64,000 bases of DNA from Bermanella marisrubri. Lineage in GTDB: Bacteria > Pseudomonadota > Gammaproteobacteria > Pseudomonadales > Oceanobacteraceae. Positions 50,020 through 58,629 of the stretch are shown in pieces. Below the pieces are notes generated by a model. The model was not told the DNA's origin, did not search any database, and saw only the letters and a program-made list of their open reading frames with translations. How positions within the stretch are numbered: the stretch's first letter is position 1; every line of letters starts with the position of its first letter. The DNA lies in the NCBI RefSeq assembly GCF_012295615.1, contig NZ_CP051183.1, positions 687,001 to 751,000 on the forward strand, read 5' to 3'. The position numbers were made by a program, and so were the translations under genes.

Positions 50020-50179
50020 CGACATCGGATTTTCTCTCTCAGAGCAAAGAGCTTCTAAAGCCCTGTTTTTTAATAAAAAAACTCATATACTGAAGGGATA
50101 AACACAAATTTCCAACGGGGGAAACTTGGTTGCTAATTAAACGATACCGAGCGACTCCCTACAACATATTGGCTCGTTA

Positions 50180-52057
50180 ATGAGTTTTTCCTTAAAAGAC
50201 GCAAATATCGAAAAAGAAATTTTCGTTAAAAGGGCGGCCTTAGTCTCTTTTTTCGTATTCGTTATGCTGTTGGTGCTCGCTGGACGCATGCTGTTCCTGC
50301 AAGTAAGTGAATACGAACTTTACGCAGGCAAATCTGAAAAAAATCGAGTGCAAATTGAACCCGTTCCGCCTATCCGCGGGTTAATATTTGACCGAAATGG
50401 CGTGCTACTGGCCGAAAATCTACCAAGTCACAGCCTCACTGTGGTTCCCGAACGCGTGGAAAATCTCGATTACAGCTTAAAGCTTGTCGATCAGTTGGTT
50501 GGTTTGAGTGAACGTGAGCTTGAGAACTTTGAAAAACGTATTGATCAATGGCGCCGACCTTATGAGGCGATCACGTTAAAGCATCAGCTAAGTGAAGAGG
50601 AAATCGCCCGCTTGATGGTGAATTCCAATTTCTTGCCGGGCATCCAAGTAGAGGCGGAATTGGTGCGTCATTATCCCCAGGGTAAATATTTTGCACATGT
50701 TCTTGGCTATGTCGGGCATATGAATGAGCGGGACAAGCAACGTTTGGATTCGGCCCAGTATAAGGCGACCAAACGAGTGGGTAAGATTGGTATCGAGCGA
50801 TATTATGAGGATCAATTACATGGTCAAGTCGGTTTACAAAAAGTCGAAACCAATGCACAAGGACGAATTTTGAATGTACTTGAGCGCGAAGATCCCGTTC
50901 CGGGCAAAAATTTAATCTTAAACCTAGATGTCAATTTACAGAAAGTTGCCATGGATGCCTTTGAAGGGCGCAGAGGTTCATTGGTGGCAATGGATCCAAA
51001 AACTGGAGGCGTTTTGGCTATGGTTTCAACGCCTAGTTTTGATCCAAATTTGTTCGTCAATGGCATCAGCTATAAAAAATATAATGCATTGCGAGATGAT
51101 CTAGATACGCCACTCTTTGATCGAGCAACTCGCGGTCAGTATCCACCTGGCTCTACAATGAAACCCTTTCTTGGTCTGGCGTTTTTAGAGGCTGGTGTGA
51201 CGGATTGGCAAGAGACCATTGCTGATCCGGGCTGGTACATGTTGGAAAACGACCCTCGAGTTTATCGTGATTGGAAGCGTAGCGGTCATGGTGAAGCCAT
51301 TGATTTACGCGATGCGATTATCCAAAGTTGCGATACGTATTATTACGAAATGGCTTTTCGCACGGGTATTGATCGTCTCCAGCCTTTTTTAGAAAAGTTT
51401 GGTTTTGGTCAGCGCACGTCAGTGGATGTGCAAAATGAATTGTCGGCATTACTCCCAACTCGTGATTGGAAGCGTCATCATCGTGGACGTTCTTGGTATG
51501 CGGGTGATACGTTAAACCTTGCCTTGGGCCAGGGATTTATGCTGACGACGCCTTTGCAGCTAGCGCAAGCAACCAGCGTCTATGCAGCCAAGGGGAAATG
51601 GCATCGATCAAAATTGGTTTATAGCGTCGATGGTAATGTGTTAGAAGAAACTGAAAAACCCGAAGACGTTATCATAACTGATCCCGCAAATTGGGATCGC
51701 ATGAATCGAGCTATGGAGGGGGTTATTACTCACTATCTCGGCACGGCACGAAATTTAGAATCTCGTTTATCTTATCGCGTCGCCTCTAAAACGGGTACCG
51801 CTCAAGTAGTAGGGATTGATCAAGATGCAGAGTATGATTCTGAGGCATTGGAAGAAAGACAAAGGGACCATGCGTTATATATGGCATTTGCTCCTGTGGA
51901 AGACCCCAAGATTGCCGTCGCGGTGATTGTAGAAAATGGTGAGAGTGCTGGCCGTACCGCAGCGCCTATTGCGATTAAAGTGATGGACGAATACTTATTG
52001 AATCAGCCTAAACGCCCCGAGTCCTTGGGAATTGTAGGAGCCAGTGATGGCCGGTGA
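50180..52057 (+). CDS. mrdA: Penicillin-binding protein 2 (MrdA), elongasome transpeptidase
   Basis: Class B PBP that cross-links peptidoglycan during rod elongation. One N-terminal membrane helix (about 17-37), a pedestal domain with RGLIFDRNG, and the transpeptidase domain with nucleophile S325 in GSTMK, the SxN motif SCD-type position and KTGTAQ. 625 residues. Overlaps rodA by 11 bases (to the rodA ATG). Confidence 0.97.
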   Translation: MSFSLKDANIEKEIFVKRAALVSFFVFVMLLVLAGRMLFLQVSEYELYAGKSEKNRVQIEPVPPIRGLIFDRNGVLLAENLPSHSLTVVPERVENLDYSLKLVDQLVGLSERELENFEKRIDQWRRPYEAITLKHQLSEEEIARLMVNSNFLPGIQVEAELVRHYPQGKYFAHVLGYVGHMNERDKQRLDSAQYKATKRVGKIGIERYYEDQLHGQVGLQKVETNAQGRILNVLEREDPVPGKNLILNLDVNLQKVAMDAFEGRRGSLVAMDPKTGGVLAMVSTPSFDPNLFVNGISYKKYNALRDDLDTPLFDRATRGQYPPGSTMKPFLGLAFLEAGVTDWQETIADPGWYMLENDPRVYRDWKRSGHGEAIDLRDAIIQSCDTYYYEMAFRTGIDRLQPFLEKFGFGQRTSVDVQNELSALLPTRDWKRHHRGRSWYAGDTLNLALGQGFMLTTPLQLAQATSVYAAKGKWHRSKLVYSVDGNVLEETEKPEDVIITDPANWDRMNRAMEGVITHYLGTARNLESRLSYRVASKTGTAQVVGIDQDAEYDSEALEERQRDHALYMAFAPVEDPKIAVAVIVENGESAGRTAAPIAIKVMDEYLLNQPKRPESLGIVGASDGR

Positions 52058-53171
52058 TTTTACTAGAACGCTAGATATGGGGGCTCAAAAACGCTCTATC
52101 TGGCAAAGCTTACATATCGATTTACCGCTATTGGTATTGCTGCTCATGCTGATGAGCACAAGTCTGTTTGTGCTATATAGCGCCAGTGGCGAAAATCTAT
52201 CCATGGTTTACCGGCAAATGGTGTATTTCGGCTTAGGCTTATTCATCATGTTTGTCGTTGCTCAGTTTCATCCGCTTTGGTTTCAAATGTTTGCACCATG
52301 GGCATTTACTGCTGTGGTTATCGCCTTGCTGCTGGTTCTTTTGGTTGGGGTTGGGGCTAAAGGTGCTCAACGATGGTTAAGTGTATTTGGATTATTTCGC
52401 TTTCAGCCCTCTGAGCTTATGAAATTGGTCATGCCCATGATGGTGGCTTGGTACCTAGCCAGTAAATTATTGCCACCCAGCTTCAAACATATCGTGGTCA
52501 CTTTATTGATAGTCTTTATTCCAACATTTCTTGTTATGCGACAGCCTGACTTGGGGACATCGTTATTAATTGCGGCTGCTGGTTTGTTGGTTCTTCTCTT
52601 CGCTGGTTTGAGTTGGCGCTACATTCTTGGAGCGGCCGGTGCAGCACTAGTGATCTTTCCTATGATGTGGTTGTTCGTCATGCACGACTATCAAAAGCAG
52701 CGGGTTTTAACCTTTTTAGATCCAGAAAGTGATCCGTTAGGCGCAGGATGGAATATCATTCAAAGCAAAACCGCTATTGGCTCAGGCGGAATTGAAGGAA
52801 AGGGTTACTTAGAAGGCACGCAATCTCAGCTAGAGTTTTTACCCGAGCGTCATACGGATTTCATCATTGCTGTATTTGCTGAGGAACAAGGACTGATTGG
52901 CGTCGTCTTACTATTGTTGCTATACGGTGCCATCGTCATGCGAGGCTTATATATGGCTTCAAGGGGTCGCGACACGTTTGATCGGTTATTTGCCGGTGCT
53001 CTTATTGTGACCTTTTTCATTTACGTGTTTGTAAATATTGGTATGGTTAGTGGTATTCTGCCTGTGGTGGGTGTGCCATTGCCATTAATTAGTTATGGTG
53101 GCACGTCCATTGTTACCTTGATGGCGGCTTTCGGCGTCATTATGTCGGTGTATATGCATCGGCGAGTGTAA
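52047..53171 (+). CDS. rodA: Rod-shape glycosyltransferase RodA (SEDS)
   Basis: SEDS-family peptidoglycan polymerase partner of PBP2. About ten membrane helices, with RWLSVFGLFRFQPSELMK, HTDFIIAVFAEEQGL and PLPLISYGGTS motifs. The ATG at 52047 has AGGAG six bases upstream and is preferred over the GTG one codon before. Coupled to mrdA. Confidence 0.96.
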   Translation: MAGDFTRTLDMGAQKRSIWQSLHIDLPLLVLLLMLMSTSLFVLYSASGENLSMVYRQMVYFGLGLFIMFVVAQFHPLWFQMFAPWAFTAVVIALLLVLLVGVGAKGAQRWLSVFGLFRFQPSELMKLVMPMMVAWYLASKLLPPSFKHIVVTLLIVFIPTFLVMRQPDLGTSLLIAAAGLLVLLFAGLSWRYILGAAGAALVIFPMMWLFVMHDYQKQRVLTFLDPESDPLGAGWNIIQSKTAIGSGGIEGKGYLEGTQSQLEFLPERHTDFIIAVFAEEQGLIGVVLLLLLYGAIVMRGLYMASRGRDTFDRLFAGALIVTFFIYVFVNIGMVSGILPVVGVPLPLISYGGTSIVTLMAAFGVIMSVYMHRRV

Positions 53172-53212
53172 ATGACTGCTCTCTTGTCACTTTATAATGA
53201 GTATAGGTTTAA

Positions 53213-54193
53213 ATGAGGTTTCCAGTGTTATCCGCCAGTTTCATTCTTCTCTTTAGTAGCTTTAGTGCCGATGCAGAGCGTTATACCGAGCACCCAAAGT
53301 ACGAGCCATTCATTCAAGAAATGGTGAGTGAGCACGACTATAACGAGCAAGATCTGCGAGCTATCTTGTCGCAAGCCGAAAAAAAACAAGGCATTTTGGA
53401 TGCTATTTCTCGCCCTGCTGAACGAACCAAAGCATGGTATGAATATCGTGAGATTTTTCTAAAACCTAATCGTATCAATTTAGGTGTAAAGTTCCTTCAG
53501 GATCACAAGGAAACTTTTGATAAAGTAGAAGTGCAATATGGTGTTCCTCGTGAGCTAATTGCTGCCATCATTGGTGTAGAAACATATTACGGCAGAATTA
53601 CGGGTAGTTACCGAGTGATTGATGCGTTATCCACATTGGCGTTTGATTATCCCAAACGTTCGCTTTTTTATAGAGAGTTGAAAAACTTTTTACTTATGGT
53701 TCGTGAGAATGATTTAGAGGCGACTGAATTAATGGGATCATACGCGGGTGCCATGGGCTTGGGTCAGTTCATTCCGTCAAGCTATATTAGTTACGCAAGA
53801 GACTATGATGGTGATGGTAAAAAAGATATTTGGAATAATGTAGACGATGCCATTGCTAGCGTAGCCTACTACTTCAAGCGTTATCATTGGCAAACGGGTG
53901 AGCCTATTGCCTCTGAAGTGACGCTCAATAATTCAGAAGCCGACAAGTACGCAAATGAGACCTTGAGTTTAGGTGGCGACTTTGACGTCTGGAAACAACG
54001 CGGCGTTAACGTGCCTAAGGATGTTTCTAGTCGAGAAGCGGCATTGTTTCGATATGAGACAGAGAATGGTCAGCAATATTGGTTGGCGTATAAAAACTTT
54101 TATGTGATCACTCGCTACAATCGCTCGCGTTTGTATGCGCGTGCGGTTTATGAATTAAGCCAAGAAATTAAAAACGCCTACGGAAAAAGCTAA
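53213..54193 (+). CDS. mltB: Lytic murein transglycosylase MltB
   Basis: A 326-residue secreted lytic transglycosylase. Signal peptide ends about ADA (residue 21); there is no lipobox, so it is probably soluble, unlike E. coli MltB. The catalytic Glu is E123 in GVETYYGRITG; AGAMGLGQFIPSSYISYARDYDGDGKKD-type segments (given in part: GLGQFIPSSY, DGDGKKDIW) complete the family pattern. Confidence 0.94.
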   Translation: MRFPVLSASFILLFSSFSADAERYTEHPKYEPFIQEMVSEHDYNEQDLRAILSQAEKKQGILDAISRPAERTKAWYEYREIFLKPNRINLGVKFLQDHKETFDKVEVQYGVPRELIAAIIGVETYYGRITGSYRVIDALSTLAFDYPKRSLFYRELKNFLLMVRENDLEATELMGSYAGAMGLGQFIPSSYISYARDYDGDGKKDIWNNVDDAIASVAYYFKRYHWQTGEPIASEVTLNNSEADKYANETLSLGGDFDVWKQRGVNVPKDVSSREAALFRYETENGQQYWLAYKNFYVITRYNRSRLYARAVYELSQEIKNAYGKS

Positions 54194-54222
54194 TTAAAAC
54201 TAAGATAGCTCACAAGCGAGAC

Positions 54223-54987
54223 ATGTACATGCGCACATTAGTGTGTTTTATCCTAATTCCAATGCTGCTTTCTGCTTGTAGCACGTCTCGCTATCATATG
54301 GCTCGTGATACTCTTCCTGAAAAAGCCGCACTATACCGTAGTAAGATTCAAAGTTTGCCGCCGGTTCAAGCGGTGTCTGAGCCACTCAGCCCAAGAGGTA
54401 ACGCCGACCAGTACGAAGTTTGGGGTAAAACCTATTATGTGGATAAATATATAAAGGATTATTCAGCTGAGGGCATTGCATCCTGGTATGGACAAAAGTT
54501 TCATGGCTATGAAACCAGCAATGGCGAAGTGTTTGATGTTTATCAGTTCAGTGCGGCTCACAAATCCTTGCCTTTACCCAGTTTTGTTCAAGTCACCAAT
54601 CTAGAAAATGGAAAATCGTTAATCGTGCGCGTGAACGATCGCGGCCCGTTTCATGATGATCGTTTAATTGATTTATCTTACGCGGCAGCTGTTCGACTGG
54701 GTTTTGATAAAAGAGGTACTGCAAAGGTCAAAGTTGACTTGGTGGCACCGCCACTACTACCAGAAGACTATCAGCACTTACAGGTGGCGGCTTTATCTAA
54801 AAAAGACCGAGCACTAGATCTACAGTCGCATCTATCAGCGTTGCTAAAAGAACCTGTATACATAGATGCTGATGAACAAAAGGGGCTGCATAAAGTCCGA
54901 ATTGGTCCAATTGCTCCTCATCGTTTAGCCAGCGTGCAAGAAGTGTTGCACAAGAACGCCCTATTTAATGGCATCATCTTGGACTAA
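54223..54987 (+). CDS. rlpA: Septal ring lytic transglycosylase RlpA
   Basis: Lipoprotein with lipobox LSAC near residue 19, a DPBB domain at about 85-175 (GIASWYGQKFHG, RVNDRGPFHDDR) and a C-terminal SPOR domain (about 180-254) for binding denuded glycan. RlpA cleaves naked glycan strands in Pseudomonas. Either ATG 54223 or ATG 54229 could start it. Confidence 0.94.
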   Translation: MYMRTLVCFILIPMLLSACSTSRYHMARDTLPEKAALYRSKIQSLPPVQAVSEPLSPRGNADQYEVWGKTYYVDKYIKDYSAEGIASWYGQKFHGYETSNGEVFDVYQFSAAHKSLPLPSFVQVTNLENGKSLIVRVNDRGPFHDDRLIDLSYAAAVRLGFDKRGTAKVKVDLVAPPLLPEDYQHLQVAALSKKDRALDLQSHLSALLKEPVYIDADEQKGLHKVRIGPIAPHRLASVQEVLHKNALFNGIILD

Positions 54988-55062
54988 GTCGGAACCTTTC
55001 CTTAACAATCTCGTCTTACATGGATACAATAAAATCTTTCATTTAATCATTGTGTTGATGCC

Positions 55063-56205
55063 ATGCGTGTTCTAATAGCCAGTTTCTTGTTTTTATTTTC
55101 TACTGTTACGTTTTCTGCTCCCAGTATTATTCCCAAACCACCTTCATTAGCCGCATCTTCTTACATTTTAATGGATGCCAATAGTGGAGAAGTTTTGGTC
55201 GAGCATAATGCTGATAAGGTATTGCCCCCAGCGAGCCTAACCAAATTAATGACAGCTTTTATTGCCTTTGAAGAGTTATCGTATGGGAATATTGCGCTTG
55301 ATGAAAAGGTACGCGTCAGTGTAAAAGCTTGGAAGGCTGAAGGCTCGCGTATGTTTATTCGCGAAGGGACTACGGTTCCGGTAGAGGATCTGCTACGTGG
55401 TATCATAATTCAGAGTGGTAACGACGCCAGTATTGCTATGGCAGAACATATAAGCGGTACAGAGTCATCATTTGCGGATATTATGAATCAATATGCCGTG
55501 TCGCTTGGTATGACTAATTCCCAATTCAAGAATGCCACTGGCTTACCATCGGAAGGGCACCACAGTTCTGCACGAGATATGGCGACACTGGCTCGTGCCA
55601 TAATTTTTAATCACAAACAGCATTATCCGATTTACAGTGAGAAAAAGTTTAAATACAACAACATTGAGCAAACTAATCGCAACCGACTATTGTTCTGGAA
55701 TGACAAGGTCGACGGTTTAAAAACTGGTCACACAGAAGAAGCCGGCTATTGTTTGGTTTCTAGTGCTCAAGATGAAGACATGCGCCTGATCGCCGTGGTG
55801 ATGGGAGCAAATTCAGAGCGCGCGCGGGCTCGCGAGTCGAATAAATTACTGACCTACGGCTTCCGTTATTTTGAAAGCCATCGTTTATATGAGTCCAAAG
55901 AGTCTTTGCAAACTACAGATGTATGGCTAGGCCAGCAAGAGACGTTGAATTTAGGCGTAAAAGAAGGGGCCTATATCACCATCCCTCGTGGCCAGAAAGG
56001 CAATCTTGATGTTGAATTCACAATAGATGAGGTGATCAAAGCACCCGTATTGGAGGGTATGGAATTTGGCCGCATCAAAGTCAGCCTTGATGATAAGGTG
56101 TTGATGGATAAGCCATTGATCGCATTGGAGAACATCGAGGAAGCCGGTTTCTTTGCGAGAATCTGGGACTATATCAAGCTTTTCTTCTATTCTTTATTTA
56201 GCTAA
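55063..56205 (+). CDS. dacA: D-alanyl-D-alanine carboxypeptidase DacA (PBP5)
   Basis: Trims pentapeptide stems in the periplasm. Signal peptide ends at FSA (residue 19). Active-site motifs are S58-x-x-K61 (ASLTK), SGND and KTG in LKTGHTEEAG. The C-terminal beta domain is followed by an amphipathic helix (last 20 residues) that anchors it to the inner membrane. Confidence 0.96.
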   Translation: MRVLIASFLFLFSTVTFSAPSIIPKPPSLAASSYILMDANSGEVLVEHNADKVLPPASLTKLMTAFIAFEELSYGNIALDEKVRVSVKAWKAEGSRMFIREGTTVPVEDLLRGIIIQSGNDASIAMAEHISGTESSFADIMNQYAVSLGMTNSQFKNATGLPSEGHHSSARDMATLARAIIFNHKQHYPIYSEKKFKYNNIEQTNRNRLLFWNDKVDGLKTGHTEEAGYCLVSSAQDEDMRLIAVVMGANSERARARESNKLLTYGFRYFESHRLYESKESLQTTDVWLGQQETLNLGVKEGAYITIPRGQKGNLDVEFTIDEVIKAPVLEGMEFGRIKVSLDDKVLMDKPLIALENIEEAGFFARIWDYIKLFFYSLFS

Positions 56206-56231
56206 CGCAAGCTAAACCATTGAAAAACACA

Positions 56232-56258
56232 AATGGGTCGCCATTATGGCGACTCATT
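56232..56258 (+). terminator. Probable terminator of dacA
   Basis: An 11-bp stem (AATGGGTCGCC / GGCGACTCATT, one G-T pair) with an ATTAT loop; the T-run after it is weak. It ends 22 bases before ybeD. Confidence 0.5.
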
Positions 56259-56280
56259 CTATCAAAACCGATAAAGCACT

Positions 56281-56556
56281 ATGGCTAAAAAAGCAGATCC
56301 TGCGAAGATTGAATTTCCGTGTCCAGATTATCCAGTAAAAATACTGGGTGAAGGCGGCGATGATTACCAACAAATAGTGACTGAAATTGTCGAGATTCAT
56401 GCGCCAGGATTTGATGCAGAGCGCATCAAAATCAATCACTCCAGCAAAGGGCGTTTTACCTCATTGACGCTGTTTATTACAGCGCAAAGTCCAGAACAGC
56501 TTAAGCAGCTTCACGAAGACTTAATGAAGCATGAGCGAATCAAAATGGTATTGTAG
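56281..56556 (+). CDS. ybeD: YbeD (DUF493) family protein
   Basis: A 91-residue ACT-like small protein between dacA and lipB, as in E. coli, with [14 protein letters not shown] and the [11 protein letters not shown] motif. Its role is unproven; it is often grouped with lipoate metabolism by position. lipB starts three bases after its stop. Confidence 0.95.
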   Translation: MAKKADPAKIEFPCPDYPVKILGEGGDDYQQIVTEIVEIHAPGFDAERIKINHSSKGRFTSLTLFITAQSPEQLKQLHEDLMKHERIKMVL

Positions 56557-56558
56557 TC

Positions 56559-57203
56559 ATGAAGCTCAAAGTACGATTGCTAGGCGACAAAGTCCTTTAT
56601 GAGCCCACTTGGCAGGCTATGAAAGACTTCGTAGAGCAGCGTACAGAGCATACCTCTGATGAAATCTGGTTGCTTGAACACCAGCCTGTTTACACACAGG
56701 GACAAGCTGGCAAACCAGAGCATGTATTATTCCCCGGTGACATCCCTGTTGTTCAGACCGACCGTGGCGGGCAAGTGACTTACCATGGTCCGGGCCAGAT
56801 AACGGCCTATTTTCTTTTGGATATTAAGCGTTTGGGTTTGGGTCCTCGACAGTTAGTGGATGCCATTGAGCAGAGCTTGGTATCTCTCTTAAAAAGATAT
56901 GATATTGAGGCTTATCCAAAATCTGATGCGCCTGGTGTATATGTTGTTGAAAGAGGTATGGAAAGCAAAATCGCTTCCTTAGGTCTGCGTATTCGCAAAG
57001 GCTTCAGCTATCATGGGCTAGCACTTAATGTGGATATGGACCTTGAACCTTTTCAGCGTATCAATCCATGCGGCTATGCCGGTATGGCCATGAGCCAGAT
57101 GACTCATTTTAATGCGACAGTCCGTATAAAACAGGTCATGGATGCATTGAGTGACGAGCTCCGATCTCGATTAGGCTATGATTCTATCGAAATTTTTGAC
57201 TAA
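56559..57203 (+). CDS. lipB: Octanoyltransferase LipB
   Basis: Moves octanoate from acyl carrier protein to lipoyl domains. The motifs are [13 protein letters not shown] and the catalytic Cys171 in NPCGYAGM, with the lysine in [13 protein letters not shown]. 214 residues, full length. The expected lipA does not follow; a lysine-rich protein gene does. Confidence 0.97.
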   Translation: MKLKVRLLGDKVLYEPTWQAMKDFVEQRTEHTSDEIWLLEHQPVYTQGQAGKPEHVLFPGDIPVVQTDRGGQVTYHGPGQITAYFLLDIKRLGLGPRQLVDAIEQSLVSLLKRYDIEAYPKSDAPGVYVVERGMESKIASLGLRIRKGFSYHGLALNVDMDLEPFQRINPCGYAGMAMSQMTHFNATVRIKQVMDALSDELRSRLGYDSIEIFD

Positions 57204-57356
57204 TATTTGATCGTTTTTAGCCGATATCTCACTACACTCAATCAGATAAATAGTGAGTAAAATCGCCAACACGCCCCAAAAACCGATTAATTGTTCAACA
57301 ATAAAGCGGATTTTATAGAAAAAATGCCCTGAAAAGCCTTTTTAACTGTATTAGTT

Positions 57357-57385
57357 TTGGCCTATTGCTCGAAGATGAGTATAAT
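57357..57385 (+). promoter_or_regulatory. Sigma-70 promoter of the H1-like gene
   Basis: TTGGCC (57357-57362) and a perfect TATAAT (57380-57385) with a 17-base spacer. Transcription would start about 60 bases before the ATG at 57451, which has a GGGAGAG ribosome-binding site. Confidence 0.65.
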
Positions 57386-57450
57386 GGCGCGCGATTTGTA
57401 CACATACCTTTTATTTTTTATTTCTACCTTCGGGAGAGAGCAACTGATTC

Positions 57451-58446
57451 ATGGCTAAACCTGGTAAGCGTTCCAAAGCGTCTAAAAAACGCCCTTCCTA
57501 CAAAAAGCTCATAAAGCAGCAAGAACAGCAAGAACAGAACGAAGAAAATATTGTTGATCAGATTGCAGCATTAGAAGCCCTATTGGGTTCAGCACCTGCT
57601 GAAGAGCCAACGGAAGCCGCAGCCGCTGAGGACAAGCAGCCTGAAACTTCTCAGATTGATCCTGAGGAGCAGAAGCGCAAAGAAGAAGCACGTAAGAAAC
57701 GCGAAGCTGAATTAGCGAAGCGTGAAGAAGAACGTGCAAAAGAGCGCGCGAAACGTGAAGAAGAGCGTAAGCGTTTACAGCAAGAATTAATCAAGCAGCA
57801 AGAAGAGCGTGAAGCCCGCTACAAGGAAGAGCAAGAAAAACTCAAGCAAGAGCTAGAGCAGAAGAAAGAGCTTAAGAAGCAAATTGCTGAGTCACGCAAA
57901 GAACTAAAGCGTCTGCAAAATCTTCACAAAATCGGCCGTTTAGACAACGCTCAAATCAAGCGTATGAAAGAGCTTGAAGAATTTGTGAAAAGCGGCGTGC
58001 GTCCTGTGGATGCGCTAGACAAAAAAGCTGAGCCTGTAGTGAAAAAAGCGGCGAAGAAAGAAGCGCCAGCTAAGAAAACCACAGCTAAAAAGTCTACTGC
58101 TAAGAAAACGGCAGCGAAGAAGTCTGCGGCTAAAAAGTCCACGGATGAAGAAGCGACGGCTAAAAAGTCTACTGCGAAGAAGACAACCGCTAAAAAGTCG
58201 ACAGCCAAGAAAACCACGGCTAAAAAGACAACTGCGAAAAAGTCTACAGCTAAGAAAACGACTGCTAAAAAGACAACCGCTAAAAAGTCTACCGCTAAGA
58301 AAACCACGGCTAAAAAGACAACTGCGAAAAAGTCTACTGCAAAGAAAACAACAGCTAAGAAGACGACTGCTAAAAAGTCTACCGCTAAGAAAACCACAGC
58401 GAAAAAGACAACTGCTAAAAAGTCGACTGCAAAGAAGACTAAGTAA
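57451..58446 (+). CDS. Histone H1-like lysine/alanine-rich DNA-binding protein (AlgP-like)
   Basis: A 331-residue protein in three parts: a basic N-terminus with a short acidic region (1-70), a long highly charged Glu/Lys/Arg coiled coil (about 70-185), and a C-terminal tail (about 196-331) of repeated KKTTAKKSTA-type blocks resembling the C-terminal domain of eukaryotic histone H1 and of AlgP (AlgR3) in Pseudomonas. In Pseudomonas AlgP affects alginate gene expression. Here a sugar-nucleotide dehydrogenase and capsule export genes follow, so a link to polysaccharide control is attractive but inferred. Repeat number probably varies between strains. Confidence 0.85.
   Translation: MAKPGKRSKASKKRPSYKKLIKQQEQQEQNEENIVDQIAALEALLGSAPAEEPTEAAAAEDKQPETSQIDPEEQKRKEEARKKREAELAKREEERAKERAKREEERKRLQQELIKQQEEREARYKEEQEKLKQELEQKKELKKQIAESRKELKRLQNLHKIGRLDNAQIKRMKELEEFVKSGVRPVDALDKKAEPVVKKAAKKEAPAKKTTAKKSTAKKTAAKKSAAKKSTDEEATAKKSTAKKTTAKKSTAKKTTAKKTTAKKSTAKKTTAKKTTAKKSTAKKTTAKKTTAKKSTAKKTTAKKTTAKKSTAKKTTAKKTTAKKSTAKKTK
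58070..58446 (+). repeat. Repeat array coding for lysine-threonine blocks
   Basis: The 3' third of the H1-like gene is built from near-identical 15-bp and 45-bp units based on the AAR-AAG-ACN-RCN pattern. The units keep the reading frame and vary mostly at third positions, so the amino-acid repeat is under selection. Confidence 0.9.
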
Positions 58447-58482
58447 ACGTTTAAATATACTAAGTAGTCTTCCTATTCCCTT

Positions 58483-58509
58483 AAAGCCCGCTCATATAGC
58501 GGGCTTTTT
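58483..58509 (+). terminator. Rho-independent terminator of the H1-like gene
   Basis: Perfect 10-bp stem (AAAGCCCGCT / AGCGGGCTTT) with a CATAT loop and a T-run. Confidence 0.93.
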
Positions 58510-58538
58510 CGTTTCAAGGATTACTCTCCGTAATCAAA

Positions 58539-58567
58539 TTGTCAGATGCACTGCATAGAACTGTAAT
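58539..58567 (+). promoter_or_regulatory. Sigma-70 promoter of ugd
   Basis: TTGTCA (58539-58544, five of six) and TGTAAT (58562-58567, five of six) with a 17-base spacer, about 60 bases before the ugd ATG, which has a GAGGG ribosome-binding site. Confidence 0.65.
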
Positions 58568-58629
58568 AGGTCTCCCCTAGATTGACTCTCAACATTAGTC
58601 AGCGATTCAATGATTTGTGAGGGCATGAT

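Noticed and set aside
57951-58397. Long minus-strand open frame rich in V, F, L, A
   Set aside because: It is the mirror of the lysine/threonine repeat; the low-complexity hydrophobic reading comes only from the repeat codons.
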